64,000 nt of DNA. Origin: Aureimonas pseudogalii. Its GTDB lineage: Bacteria > Pseudomonadota > Alphaproteobacteria > Rhizobiales > Rhizobiaceae. The stretch is taken from contig NZ_JACIEK010000012.1 of assembly GCF_014196835.1 (NCBI RefSeq), positions 1 through 64,000 on the forward strand, written 5' to 3'. The translations under genes and the position numbers were made by a program. The notes under the pieces were generated by a model that saw only the letters and a list, made by a program, of their open reading frames with translations, was not told the DNA's origin and ran no database searches. Shown here in pieces: positions 1 through 8,283 of the stretch (positions are counted from its first letter, which is position 1; every line of letters begins with the position of its first letter).

Positions 1-23
1 GCGACATTCGGCGCTAACCTTCA

Positions 24-3000
24 TCAGCCCGCTTCAGTTCGAGAGACAAGCCGCGTAATATCGAAACCGCTCTCCACTTTCCCGGGGTAAGTCCACTTCG
101 GCGTTCCAATGGCCAGAGCGTTGATCGCCCAAGCGGGCGAGACGCGGCGACCGATGATGCGCTCCCCTTCGTCGGTCTGGAGCCGATAGACGCGCGTCGA
201 CTCGTCCGGAAGCCGCTTCCAAATCGGCAGCAGCAGCCCCGCGACCATGTGGAAGATCGAGTCCGTGAACTCCGGCACTTCGGCCAGTTCGGCTTCCCAG
301 GCGGCGGCGAAGGCGGTGCGGTCAGCCTCCATCCAGTGACTCTCGGCGAGCGCGCCGAGCGGCATGCCAAGTGCTTCCATCGGCCGGACGAGGCGGATCC
401 GGCGCTCGATCTCGCCATCGTCGAGCATCAGCGAGGGCGCGGCCGTTTGCACGGCGGCCCGGCACGATCGCTCGTTGACGAGCAGCCGGGCGTGACGCTC
501 GCCAAGCCGAGACAGCGCCTCTTCGACTGTCACCGGCCGGTTCCGGCGGCGCTCCGTGATGGCGAGCAGTCGCGTTTCGGCGCAGGTGCGTGGATGGGTG
601 TAGATCGTCTGCCGATCCGTGACGGTGAAGCTCTCTGCCGTCAGCGTCTCCAGCCCGGCGTCGAAGATGCCGGCCGCGACCGCGCCCTCGATCTTGGCGG
701 CGAGCAGTTGTTCAAAGGCGGTGAAGAGAACGCCCTGAAGCTCGATTGTGAGCGCCAGCAGGCGGTTGAGGAAGGTGGTGATCGGGGGCAGTTCGTCCTT
801 GATGCCGCCGGAGCGATCCATCAGTTCCAGCCCGGTCGCCGCTTCGAAACGCTCGAGCGAGCAGCCCTCGATCTTGCCGCGGATCAGCAGCAGGTAGAGC
901 TGGCGCAGCGCGGCGCGGGCATAGGGGCTTTCCAGATTGTCCTCCGGCCGGAACAGCCCCTGACCGCCGGTCTGCCGCGACCCGCGCGTGATCGCGCCGA
1001 GCGTGTCGAGCCGCCGGGCGATCGTGGAGAGGAAGCGCTTTTCCGCCTTCACGTCGGTCGCGATCGGGCGAAAGAGCGGCGGCTGGGCCTGATTGGTTCG
1101 GTGGGTGCGGCCGAGCCCCTGGATCGCGGAATCGGCCTTCCAGCCGGGCTCCAGCAGATAGTGGACACGCAGCCGCCGGTTCCGCGCCGACAGTTCGGCG
1201 TGGTAGGAGCGGCCGGTGCCGCCGGCGTCCGAGAACACCAGCACGCGCTTGGCGTCGTCCATAAAGGCGGCCGTCTCGGCAAGATTGGCGGACGCCGCCC
1301 GGTTCTCGACCGCCAGCCGGTCGTACCCGCCCGAGCCGGATTTGCGCACGATGCGGCGCGAGCGGCCGGTGACTTCGGCCACGACCTCCGTGCCGAAGTG
1401 CTGGACGATCTCGTCGAGCGCGCCCGGCACGGGATCGAGCGAGGCCAGCCGCTCGATCAGGTCGTCGCGCCGCCGGACGGCCTCGCGGCTCTCGACCGGC
1501 TGGCCGTCGCGGAAGACGGGCCGCGAGAACAGGTTGCCCTCGGCATCGGTGTAGGGCTCGTAGAGCTGCACCGGGAAGGAATGCTGGAGATAGGTGAGCA
1601 CGTATTCGCGCGGCGTGATGTCGACGCGAACGTCGTTCCACTCCTCGGTCGGGATCTCGGCGAGCCGGCGTTCGGTCAGCGCCTCGCCGGTCGAGACGAT
1701 CTGCACGACGGCGGCGTGTCCGGCGGCCAGATCCGCCTCGATCGAGCGGATCAGCGTCACCGTCTTCATGCCGGTGAGGAGATGGCCGAAGAAGCGCTGC
1801 TTGGTGCTTTCGAAGGCCGAGCGGGCGGCGGACTTCGCCTGCCGGTTCAGCGTGCCGGACGCGCCGGTGATGTTCGCCGCCTGCATCGCGGCGTCCAGAT
1901 GGTTGTGGATGACGGCGAAGGCGTCGGCATAGGCGTCGTAGATGCGGCGTTGCTCATCCGTCAGCGCGTGCTCGACCAGCTCGTATTCGACGCCGTCGAA
2001 CGACAGCGAGCGGGCGGTGTAGAGACCGAGCGCGCGCAGGTCCCGCGCCAGCACCTCCATCGCCGCGACGCCCCCGTCCTCGATCGCGGTGACGAATTCC
2101 GCGCGGGTCGCGAAGGGAAAGTCCTCGCCGCCCCAGAGGCCGAGGCGCTGCGCATAGGCGAGATTGTGGACGCTGGTCGCGCCGGTCGCCGAGACATAGA
2201 CGATGCGCGCGTTCGGCAGCGCGTGCTGAAGGCGCAGGCCCGCACGTCCCTGCTGCGAGGGGGCGACATCGCCGCGCTCGCCCTTGCCGCCGGCGGCGTT
2301 CTGCATGGCATGGCTCTCGTCGAAGACGATCACTCCGTCGAAGTCGGAGCCCAGCCATTCCACGATCTGCCTGACGCGGGAAAGCTTCTCCCCGCGGTCG
2401 TCGGAGCGCAGCGTGGCATAGGTGGTGAAAAGAAAGCCCTCGGGCAGCGTGATCGGCCGCCCTTGCGCGAATCGCGACAGCGGGGTGACCAGCAACCGCT
2501 CCAGCCCGAGCGCGGCGACATCCCGCTGGGCGTCCTCGATCAGCTTGTCGGACTTGGAAATCCAGACCGCCTTGCGCCGTCCCTGCAGCCAGTTGTCGAG
2601 GATGATGGCGGCGGACTCGCGTCCCTTGCCGACGCCGGTGCCGTCGCCGATCATGAAGCCCTGACGGAAGCGCACGGCGTTCGCGGCGTCGTCGGATGCG
2701 GCGGAAACGAGGTCGAGCGTCTCGTCCACGATCCAGGACCCGGCGAGATGGGCGGCATGCGCCTCGCCGGCATAGATCACGGTTTCCAGTTGCGCCTCCG
2801 ACAGGCGGGCGAGGATGTCCTTCGGCAGGGTCGGGCGATAGCCGGGCCGGGGCGGCGCCACCGACGCCATGGCAGCGGACTGCACGAGCGTCGTCGGGTG
2901 CGGCTGCGCACCGGGAATGCGGATCGACTGCAATCCGTAGGTCTCGTAGATCGCATCGGTGAGGTTCGCACCATCGGGAGGCGTCCAGTCGACCGTCTCG

Positions 3001-4157
3001 TACGCGAGCGGTACGCCCTCGACGTCCAGCGCCGCGTGCTGCAGCCGGCGAGTGTTGGCGACCGGGCGGGTCGAGCGGCTCCGCAGCCAAGAGGTCACAC
3101 CGCGCGGCGCGGCCGTCGCCGCGACCGGCACCGCTGGCAGCAAGACAGGCCGACGCGGCGGCACGTTCGCCTCGATCCAGCCGAGCAGCGTGGCGGCGTC
3201 GGGTGCCCTGCCTGGCGAGACCGGAAAGTTCGTCGGATCGTCGGCGGGCACCTTGTCGACGACGGTGAGCCGCGTCGGGAAGGTCGTGCCGTGCTTCGCG
3301 TAGACCGAACCGGCGATCGTCGCGGTGAACACCACGCGACCGCTGGCCTGAAGCCCGGCGAAGGCGTCGCGCCAGTCCGGCATGTCGGGACCGACGTTCG
3401 CGCCGGTGATCGCGACGAGGCGTCCGCCCTCGGCGAGACGCGCAAGCGCCGAGGCGATATGGCGGAAGCCCGCATCCTGTACGCGGCCGGAGACATTCGC
3501 CATCGCCGAGAAAGGCGGGTTCATCAGCACCACGGAGGGCACCGCCGAGGACCCGAGATGATCGTCGATCTGCGCGGCGTCGAAGCGGGTGACCGTCAAG
3601 GCCGGAAAGAGCGCGGCGAGCAGGCCGGCGCGCGTGTCCGCCAGTTCGTTGAGGATCAGCGACGCTCCGGCCGTCTCGGCGAGGATGGCGAGCAGGCCGG
3701 TGCCGGCGGATGGCTCCAGCACCCGGTCGGCGGGCGTGATCGCGGCCGCGGTCAGTGCCGCGAGCCCGAGCGGCAACGGCGTCGAGAACTGCTGGAACGT
3801 CTGGCTCTCCTCCGAGCGACGGGTGTGCGTCGGCAGAAGCGCCAGCACTTTCGCCAAGACGGAGAGCCGTGCAACCGGAGACGCGGCTTTGCGGAACAGC
3901 GCCGTTCCGTATTTGCGCAGGAACAGGACCGTCGCGACCTCGCCCGCCTCGTAGGCGGCCTTCCAGTCCCAGATACCGGTCGCGTCGAATGCGCCGAAGG
4001 CGCTCTCCATCGCCGCGCGCAGGGCTGCGGCATCGACGGCGTCACCCCGTTCGAGGCGGGGCAGGATCTGGCGGGCGGCGGCGAGGATGGGCGCTGCCGG
4101 ATCGGGGCCAAGCGAAGCCGGTGCGACCGGCGCGGTGACGGGCAACATGACGTTCAT
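24..4157 (-). CDS. Methyltransferase-helicase fusion, strawberry notch family
   Basis: This 1377-residue protein carries an N-terminal class I SAM-dependent methyltransferase domain (motif I VLEPSAGTGLL near residue 145, motif IV LMNPPFS near 212, the NPPF form typical of N6-adenine enzymes). A large SF2 helicase-like domain of the strawberry notch type follows. It has a modified Walker A (GDGTGVGKGRE, near residue 505), a DEAD-box-like FDESHAMQN and a C-terminal GRTHRTNQ motif. Such fusions are a common backbone gene of alphaproteobacterial ICEs and plasmids; their role is not established, but DNA modification or protection during transfer fits. The ATG is preceded by a structured leader shared with three other element genes. 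The frame appears intact. Confidence 0.85.
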   Translation of the reverse strand: MNVMLPVTAPVAPASLGPDPAAPILAAARQILPRLERGDAVDAAALRAAMESAFGAFDATGIWDWKAAYEAGEVATVLFLRKYGTALFRKAASPVARLSVLAKVLALLPTHTRRSEESQTFQQFSTPLPLGLAALTAAAITPADRVLEPSAGTGLLAILAETAGASLILNELADTRAGLLAALFPALTVTRFDAAQIDDHLGSSAVPSVVLMNPPFSAMANVSGRVQDAGFRHIASALARLAEGGRLVAITGANVGPDMPDWRDAFAGLQASGRVVFTATIAGSVYAKHGTTFPTRLTVVDKVPADDPTNFPVSPGRAPDAATLLGWIEANVPPRRPVLLPAVPVAATAAPRGVTSWLRSRSTRPVANTRRLQHAALDVEGVPLAYETVDWTPPDGANLTDAIYETYGLQSIRIPGAQPHPTTLVQSAAMASVAPPRPGYRPTLPKDILARLSEAQLETVIYAGEAHAAHLAGSWIVDETLDLVSAASDDAANAVRFRQGFMIGDGTGVGKGRESAAIILDNWLQGRRKAVWISKSDKLIEDAQRDVAALGLERLLVTPLSRFAQGRPITLPEGFLFTTYATLRSDDRGEKLSRVRQIVEWLGSDFDGVIVFDESHAMQNAAGGKGERGDVAPSQQGRAGLRLQHALPNARIVYVSATGATSVHNLAYAQRLGLWGGEDFPFATRAEFVTAIEDGGVAAMEVLARDLRALGLYTARSLSFDGVEYELVEHALTDEQRRIYDAYADAFAVIHNHLDAAMQAANITGASGTLNRQAKSAARSAFESTKQRFFGHLLTGMKTVTLIRSIEADLAAGHAAVVQIVSTGEALTERRLAEIPTEEWNDVRVDITPREYVLTYLQHSFPVQLYEPYTDAEGNLFSRPVFRDGQPVESREAVRRRDDLIERLASLDPVPGALDEIVQHFGTEVVAEVTGRSRRIVRKSGSGGYDRLAVENRAASANLAETAAFMDDAKRVLVFSDAGGTGRSYHAELSARNRRLRVHYLLEPGWKADSAIQGLGRTHRTNQAQPPLFRPIATDVKAEKRFLSTIARRLDTLGAITRGSRQTGGQGLFRPEDNLESPYARAALRQLYLLLIRGKIEGCSLERFEAATGLELMDRSGGIKDELPPITTFLNRLLALTIELQGVLFTAFEQLLAAKIEGAVAAGIFDAGLETLTAESFTVTDRQTIYTHPRTCAETRLLAITERRRNRPVTVEEALSRLGERHARLLVNERSCRAAVQTAAPSLMLDDGEIERRIRLVRPMEALGMPLGALAESHWMEADRTAFAAAWEAELAEVPEFTDSIFHMVAGLLLPIWKRLPDESTRVYRLQTDEGERIIGRRVSPAWAINALAIGTPKWTYPGKVESGFDITRLVSRTEAG

Positions 4158-4187
4158 GGGGGAACCTCGGGAGAGCTGAGACAGGAC

Positions 4188-4225
4188 GAGCCCCGCCGAC
4201 GCTCTCTCTCGATCCGCCGGGGCTC
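4188..4225 (-). ncRNA. Leader stem-loop, radC RNA motif-like (methyltransferase-helicase gene)
   Basis: On the minus strand the arms GAGCCCC and GGGGCTC enclose the conserved core TCGAGAGAG, about 30 bases upstream of the methyltransferase-helicase start. The same core within different but complementary arms precedes ardB, parB and the DUF932 gene. The radC RNA motif is known from 5' leaders of alphaproteobacterial genes for methyltransferases, anti-restriction proteins and RadC, and the gene set here fits. The assignment is from memory of that family, not a covariance search. Confidence 0.5.
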
Positions 4226-4261
4226 ACCCCCTTCCGGCCCCACTCGGGCTCTCATCGGCCC

Positions 4262-4299
4262 GGCAAAGGAAAAGCGCGCCACCTTCGCGGCGGCGCGCT
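4262..4299 (-). terminator. Rho-independent terminator after ardB
   Basis: Read on the minus strand, AGCGCGCC and GGCGCGCT form an 8-bp stem directly followed by TTTTCCTTT. It starts 20 bases past the ardB stop and precedes the leader of the next minus-strand gene, so each backbone gene seems to be its own transcription unit. Confidence 0.7.
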
Positions 4300-4318
4300 G
4301 GACAGAAACGGGCTGAAC

Positions 4319-4750
4319 TCAGTTGATCGCGCCGAAGATCGCGCGCGATTCCGGGTGGTCGACCGCGAAGGCGTAGAGGCGCGCATAGGCGTTTGCCATG
4401 CGCTCGGAGCGATCCCGGAACGACAAATGAGAGAAGGCGAACAGCGTCGCGATGATGCCGGCGGCGTCTGCCGACACCTCGCCCTCGTAGTCGTTGGTCG
4501 TGCAGTGGATGCGGAACCGACCCTCTGACGCCGGGCGGAGATACAGCGGCGCGCCATCCTGTTCGAGGAACTCCCAGAACCCGCCGCCATAGTCGGGGCT
4601 GAGCCTGTCCAGGAAATGATAGACGGTGTGCTCGCCGACGATCAGCAGCGACAGGCCGAACAGGGCCGGCAGGAAATCCATGCGCCGCTCCTCGGGGACG
4701 GGGGTGGCAGCGAGTGGCGCGTTCGCGGTGACGGAAGTGGAGGCGGTCAT
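4319..4750 (-). CDS. ardB: ArdB/KlcA-family anti-restriction protein
   Basis: The 143-residue product matches the ArdB/KlcA family: MDFLPALFG near the N-terminus, then a YGGGFWEF segment and a YLRP motif typical of the fold. Proteins of this family relieve type I restriction of incoming DNA without mimicking DNA, and are carried by conjugative elements to protect them on entry. I chose the ATG at 4750 because GGAGAA sits a few bases before it; a longer reading upstream would run through the leader stem-loop. A T-tailed hairpin terminates it. The frame is intact. Confidence 0.85.
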   Translation of the reverse strand: MTASTSVTANAPLAATPVPEERRMDFLPALFGLSLLIVGEHTVYHFLDRLSPDYGGGFWEFLEQDGAPLYLRPASEGRFRIHCTTNDYEGEVSADAAGIIATLFAFSHLSFRDRSERMANAYARLYAFAVDHPESRAIFGAIN

Positions 4751-4781
4751 CGAGGTTCTCCGGGGGAGCGGGAGGGATCGG

Positions 4782-4816
4782 GAGCCGCGCGGCGCTCTCT
4801 CGACCCGCACCGGCTC
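4782..4816 (-). ncRNA. Leader stem-loop, radC RNA motif-like (ardB)
   Basis: On the minus strand GAGCCG pairs with CGGCTC around the core GGTCGAGAGAG, 30-65 bases before the ardB start. The arms differ in sequence from those of the other three leaders while pairing is kept, which is what a conserved RNA structure would show. Confidence 0.5.
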
Positions 4817-4940
4817 GTCCCCGTTCCGGCCCGCCTCTCACTCTCACGCCGTATGGCGGCGCGGACGCCGCGTTGAAGTGGACCGCCGGACAATCTAAAC
4901 GCCGCAGCGCCATCGCCCGTCACTTGGAAAGGGATCGACC

Positions 4941-5198
4941 GTGGAGGTTTCCGTCGCCGACGCGAAGGCGCAACTCACCGAACTCGTGCGCCTCGCCGAA
5001 GCGGGCGAGCACGTCGTGCTGACACGGCACGGGCGCCCGGCGGTGACGCTCGTGCCGGTGGAGCGGATCGTCTCGCCGCCCGAGCGCCGCGCGCTGTTGG
5101 AAGAACTGCGTCGCGTCGCTTCCGCTAAGGCGAAGCCCGGCATGAGTGCCGCGCGCAGCCAGGATGATCTCTACCGCGAGGACGGTCTGCCGCGATGA
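4941..5198 (+). CDS. vapB: Phd/VapB-type antitoxin
   Basis: This 85-residue protein has the Phd/YefM-type N-terminus (EVSVADAKAQLTELVRLAEAGE, then VVLTRHGRPAVTLVP), a DNA-binding fold that represses its own operon. The C-terminal tail would wrap and neutralise a PIN-domain toxin. The start is GTG at 4941. The stop overlaps the vapC ATG as ATGA, the normal coupled arrangement. Because the toxin frame is broken, the antitoxin may now be an orphan. It is the only plus-strand unit in the first 18 kb and looks like a cassette dropped between minus-strand backbone genes. Confidence 0.85.
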   Translation: MEVSVADAKAQLTELVRLAEAGEHVVLTRHGRPAVTLVPVERIVSPPERRALLEELRRVASAKAKPGMSAARSQDDLYREDGLPR

Positions 5199-5577
5199 TC
5201 GTCGTGGACACGTCGGCGCTGATGGCGATCCTGCTCGGTGAGCGGGAGGCTGATGCCTGCATGACCATGCTCGAGAAGACCCGCTCCCTGACGATCTCGA
5301 CGGCGACGGCGGCCGAGGCGTTGATCGTGGCGAATCGCCGTGGTGTCGGCGCGGAAATGCAGCGCCTTTCGACGGGCTCGATTTCGGGTTCGAGGCACCG
5401 TCTCAGCACGAAGCGCAACGCGTGGCAGAGGCCTATGCCCGCTGGGGCAAGGGTGTGCATTCGACGGGCCTGAACTTCGGCGACTGCTTTGCCTATTCGC
5501 TGGCGATGTCGTTCGACGTACCGCTCCTCTTCGTCGGCGACGCCTTCGCCCGGACGGATGTGCGCTCGGCGCTTTAG
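5195..5577 (+). pseudogene. vapC: VapC PIN-domain toxin, frameshifted
   Basis: The start encodes MIVVDTSALMAILLGE with the first catalytic Asp and, near residue 43, the AAEAL Glu. The frame then breaks near 5366-5369, where CGC-CT-TTC reads as if one base has been lost. In the shifted frame the family resumes without a gap (FDGLDFGF, then NFGDCFAYSLA with the third acidic residue, then LLFVGDAFARTDV) and stops at 5577. The restored length would be 127 residues, normal for VapC. As it stands, the translated product keeps only half of the active site. A sequencing error or slippage could restore function. Confidence 0.8.
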
Positions 5578-5805
5578 GCCGAAACATAGCCTGCAGACGA
5601 CGTAGATTACACCCGCACCTTCACCTCGCTCCGCAGCGCAGATGAGATCGCGGCCGCGCCGTTCGTCGATAGGGTGCGGCAGTTCGTGCCGGTAGGCGGC
5701 CGGTTTTCTGAAGTCTCTTCCGGAGTCATCCGTTTGATCTATGGGCAAGGACGGCACGCCTTTTGATTCCATACGCGCGTAGGTCCTGGTCGCCGAGTAC
5801 CGGGC

Positions 5806-7770
5806 TCAGCCAAATCCGGCCGAAATCCATGCTTGCGGCACGAGCGCCTGTCCGCGCCATTCTTCGATCAATTTAACGCCAGGCAAATCCCCCCAGATAT
5901 CCTCGTCTGCGTGATCCAAGACGATAATCTGGAGACGTGACTTCGCTGCTATGACCTCAGCGCCCAAAAGTGCGAAGATCTTTCTCACAGCAACCACGTC
6001 CTGATCCCTCCACACAATGAGGTCCGGTGCGTCGTTGCCGGCGGCCCGTTTTGGAAAATAAACTTGGCTGGGCTGATCAAAAATCAGGAGACCGGGGACG
6101 GGATGATGAGGCTCGGCAAGAAAGTAGTGTTGAAGAGCGAGCATCAGCGCGACGTGATAGGCGAGCCAATTGGCACCGCTGCCGATCTCCCAGAGGTAGT
6201 CTTCTCGCGTACCGCGGGTCACCTTGACGGTAAGGTCGTCGATCAACAATCTGATTGGCGCCTCGGGCCACTCCGCGTCAAGCTGAGGAACCAGCCGATT
6301 GGCGTGGTGAGCAACCTGATTTAGGGCGTTGAAAAGCTTGCGCTGAATGTCGGCCTCAGAAATCGTCCTTTGCAGCGTCGCGATATCGGCCAGCAGCGTA
6401 GCAATTTCTTGCCGCAAGTCTGACGATTGGTCCGCGCGATCGTAGAGATGGAGCGCTTGTTCCAATCGGCCGAGGAAGCGTTCGAGCCGATCGAAGCGAT
6501 TGACCTCATCTCGAGCGGCGTCCGAGTCCTGTTCGAGCGTCGAGATCTCGCTACGCACCTCGTTCAGTTCGGAGAGTACTGCTTCGGCGGCGCCGCGCTG
6601 GCGCAGGATTTCTTTGTCGAGGGTGTTGGACAGGGCCGGGTGTGTCCGAAGCCTGATTTCCAAACCGTCGAGACTGTCGCAAAGGGCCAAAATTTTCTCG
6701 CGGCCGCCGTCCCCGAGAGCGACCAAGGGGTCGAGGGATTCGTCGGCCAAATCTCGCAGCCACGTTGATAGGCCCAAACGGTCACGTTGGATGCGCATGG
6801 CGTCTCCATACGCCTCGCTGCTCTCAACCAGACGGCGCAGTTCGTTCAGCCGCTGACGATGCTCTGTTAGGCGCGAGGCAAGTTCGGTTTCCAGCGCTCG
6901 AAGGATATCCAGACGCGTAAGCACGACATCAATGCCGGCTAGGCTTGGTCGAGCCAGGCTGGAATTGCTGTTCGAAATCCGCCGAAGCATGTCGACGACG
7001 TCGATCCAGTCTTTCGGCACTTCTATGGAGGGATCGACTAGGCCGAGTTCTACCGCCTGCCGCAGCCACGCCTCCGCCTCGGCCCGCCAAGCGTCAGTCG
7101 CTGACATGATCGCGCGAAGCTCAGCCTCCTTTCGGCGGAGATTGCGCTGAAGTCGGTCGATCTCGAACCGTGCCTGGAGAGTTTTTGCGTTCACCGCGCC
7201 CAGCACATACGGGAAGATGGTCTTCAGTTTCTCCCGATGTTCCGTGGTGTCGGCTTTGAAGAACATTACGTCGGGGTTCGCGACTACGTTCTGAGGTTGG
7301 AATGTGAAGGCCATAAGGTCACGGAAGCTTGGCCTCTGCTTAAATCCGTTCTCTGTCCCCGGTTCGAAGTCGAGGTCTGTCAGGCCTGCGAGGCGATTCA
7401 TCGCACGCTTGACGGTATCGACATTGGTTGTCTTTTCGGTGATGGTCTCTGGGATTTCGACCTCGGTGCCTTCCAGCAGCACCATGTCGCCTGTGCTTTG
7501 TTGGTCGCCCGGCTCGCGTCGCGCCAAGAGTTTCTGGCCCTCCAGCGTATCGATTAGAATGCCGAACCAGTTGCAGTTTTCCCGGATCACGCCCACCGGG
7601 ATCGCGCACTTGTCCGAGCCCAGACAGTAATCGATGATCGGGACAACGGCGGATTTCCCTGTCTTCGACGCTCCGCTGATGACGTTGACGACGCCAGGCT
7701 CGAACGTGACCACCCGCGGCACCGTACCATTGCGCGGCCAAAGGATCAGTTTTCGAAGCTGGAAGTACAT
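5806..7770 (-). CDS. DUF3732 ABC/SMC-like ATPase of an ABC-3C system
   Basis: This is a 654-residue SMC/Rad50-like ATPase of the DUF3732 type. Walker A is GASKTGKSA near residue 32, followed by DYCLGSDKC. The middle (about 190-480) is a long coiled-coil region with no zinc-hook CxxC. The distal part holds GSGANWLAYH and a Walker B/D-loop region LLIFDQPSQVYFP near residue 580. DUF3732 proteins are the ATPase component of ABC-three-component conflict systems, where the ATPase is thought to sense foreign or aberrant nucleic acid and license an effector. It is the last gene of a tight minus-strand operon: its ATG follows the TAG of the middle component directly. Base composition looks more AT-rich than the flanking backbone, consistent with separate acquisition. 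Confidence 0.85.
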   Translation of the reverse strand: MYFQLRKLILWPRNGTVPRVVTFEPGVVNVISGASKTGKSAVVPIIDYCLGSDKCAIPVGVIRENCNWFGILIDTLEGQKLLARREPGDQQSTGDMVLLEGTEVEIPETITEKTTNVDTVKRAMNRLAGLTDLDFEPGTENGFKQRPSFRDLMAFTFQPQNVVANPDVMFFKADTTEHREKLKTIFPYVLGAVNAKTLQARFEIDRLQRNLRRKEAELRAIMSATDAWRAEAEAWLRQAVELGLVDPSIEVPKDWIDVVDMLRRISNSNSSLARPSLAGIDVVLTRLDILRALETELASRLTEHRQRLNELRRLVESSEAYGDAMRIQRDRLGLSTWLRDLADESLDPLVALGDGGREKILALCDSLDGLEIRLRTHPALSNTLDKEILRQRGAAEAVLSELNEVRSEISTLEQDSDAARDEVNRFDRLERFLGRLEQALHLYDRADQSSDLRQEIATLLADIATLQRTISEADIQRKLFNALNQVAHHANRLVPQLDAEWPEAPIRLLIDDLTVKVTRGTREDYLWEIGSGANWLAYHVALMLALQHYFLAEPHHPVPGLLIFDQPSQVYFPKRAAGNDAPDLIVWRDQDVVAVRKIFALLGAEVIAAKSRLQIIVLDHADEDIWGDLPGVKLIEEWRGQALVPQAWISAGFG

Positions 7771-8283
7771 CTAAAACTCCACACGCAACAGGTTGGCCAC
7801 TTGGGCAGTCCCCAGCTTCGAAAACCAGAAGCCTAATTTCTCCGAGGCCGGTCCAACGTGCTTGACGCGCTCCGGGAGCACCAGCTTCTTCGGTTTTGGT
7901 TCTGGCGTGTTCGCTCTCAAGGTCGCATCCTTGTAGTCCACCGATAGAAGGCGCCCGCTCACACCTACAGCGACAGACTGCAACGTCAGCGAGCGCAGCA
8001 GGAGCGCCCGCTCATGGACGGCTAGGAGCTGTTCTCGTTCCTTTCCTAGTTTGGCCGCAAAGAGGGCCAGCCCGGAGGGCCGGTTTGTCGAGGTCACGAT
8101 GTCGAGCGTCGCGCGATGCAGGATGATCGGAAGCAAAAGAAACGCCAGGGCGAATGGCACCGGGCGTTCGTCCTCAGCCTGAAAGCCTTGGCCAAACCGC
8201 CACAATGCAAACGCCCCGAGTCCCGGATTCTGGACTATCGCGAGGTCGCTGAGCGGCGGGCGCGATTGACCGATCTCAGTCAA
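7771..8283 (-). CDS. ABC-3C system middle component
   Basis: The 170-residue protein begins with IVQNPGLGAFALWRFGQGF and continues with an LLLPIILH segment and a C-terminal ERVKHVGPASEKLGFWFSK. This is the pattern of the small middle components that bridge ATPase and effector in three-component ABC systems. It has no catalytic motif that I can recognise. Its start overlaps the stop of the upstream nuclease gene by four bases (ATGA), and its stop abuts the ATPase start, so the three proteins are almost certainly made in fixed ratio. The assignment rests on position and N-terminal resemblance. Confidence 0.75.
   Translation of the reverse strand: MTEIGQSRPPLSDLAIVQNPGLGAFALWRFGQGFQAEDERPVPFALAFLLLPIILHRATLDIVTSTNRPSGLALFAAKLGKEREQLLAVHERALLLRSLTLQSVAVGVSGRLLSVDYKDATLRANTPEPKPKKLVLPERVKHVGPASEKLGFWFSKLGTAQVANLLRVEF

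Noticed and set aside
249-4316. Very long plus-strand open frame (about 1355 codons) opposite the methyltransferase-helicase gene
   Set aside because: It is the mirror of a well-supported gene in GC-rich DNA; its Arg/Gly/Asp-rich sequence has no domain pattern. The same applies to the long antisense frames at 27545-30553, 42439-45828 and 53003-56176.
5125-5772. Minus-strand frame opposite vapBC
   Set aside because: It overlaps vapBC antisense and has no family resemblance; the bases 5578-5805 show no other gene.
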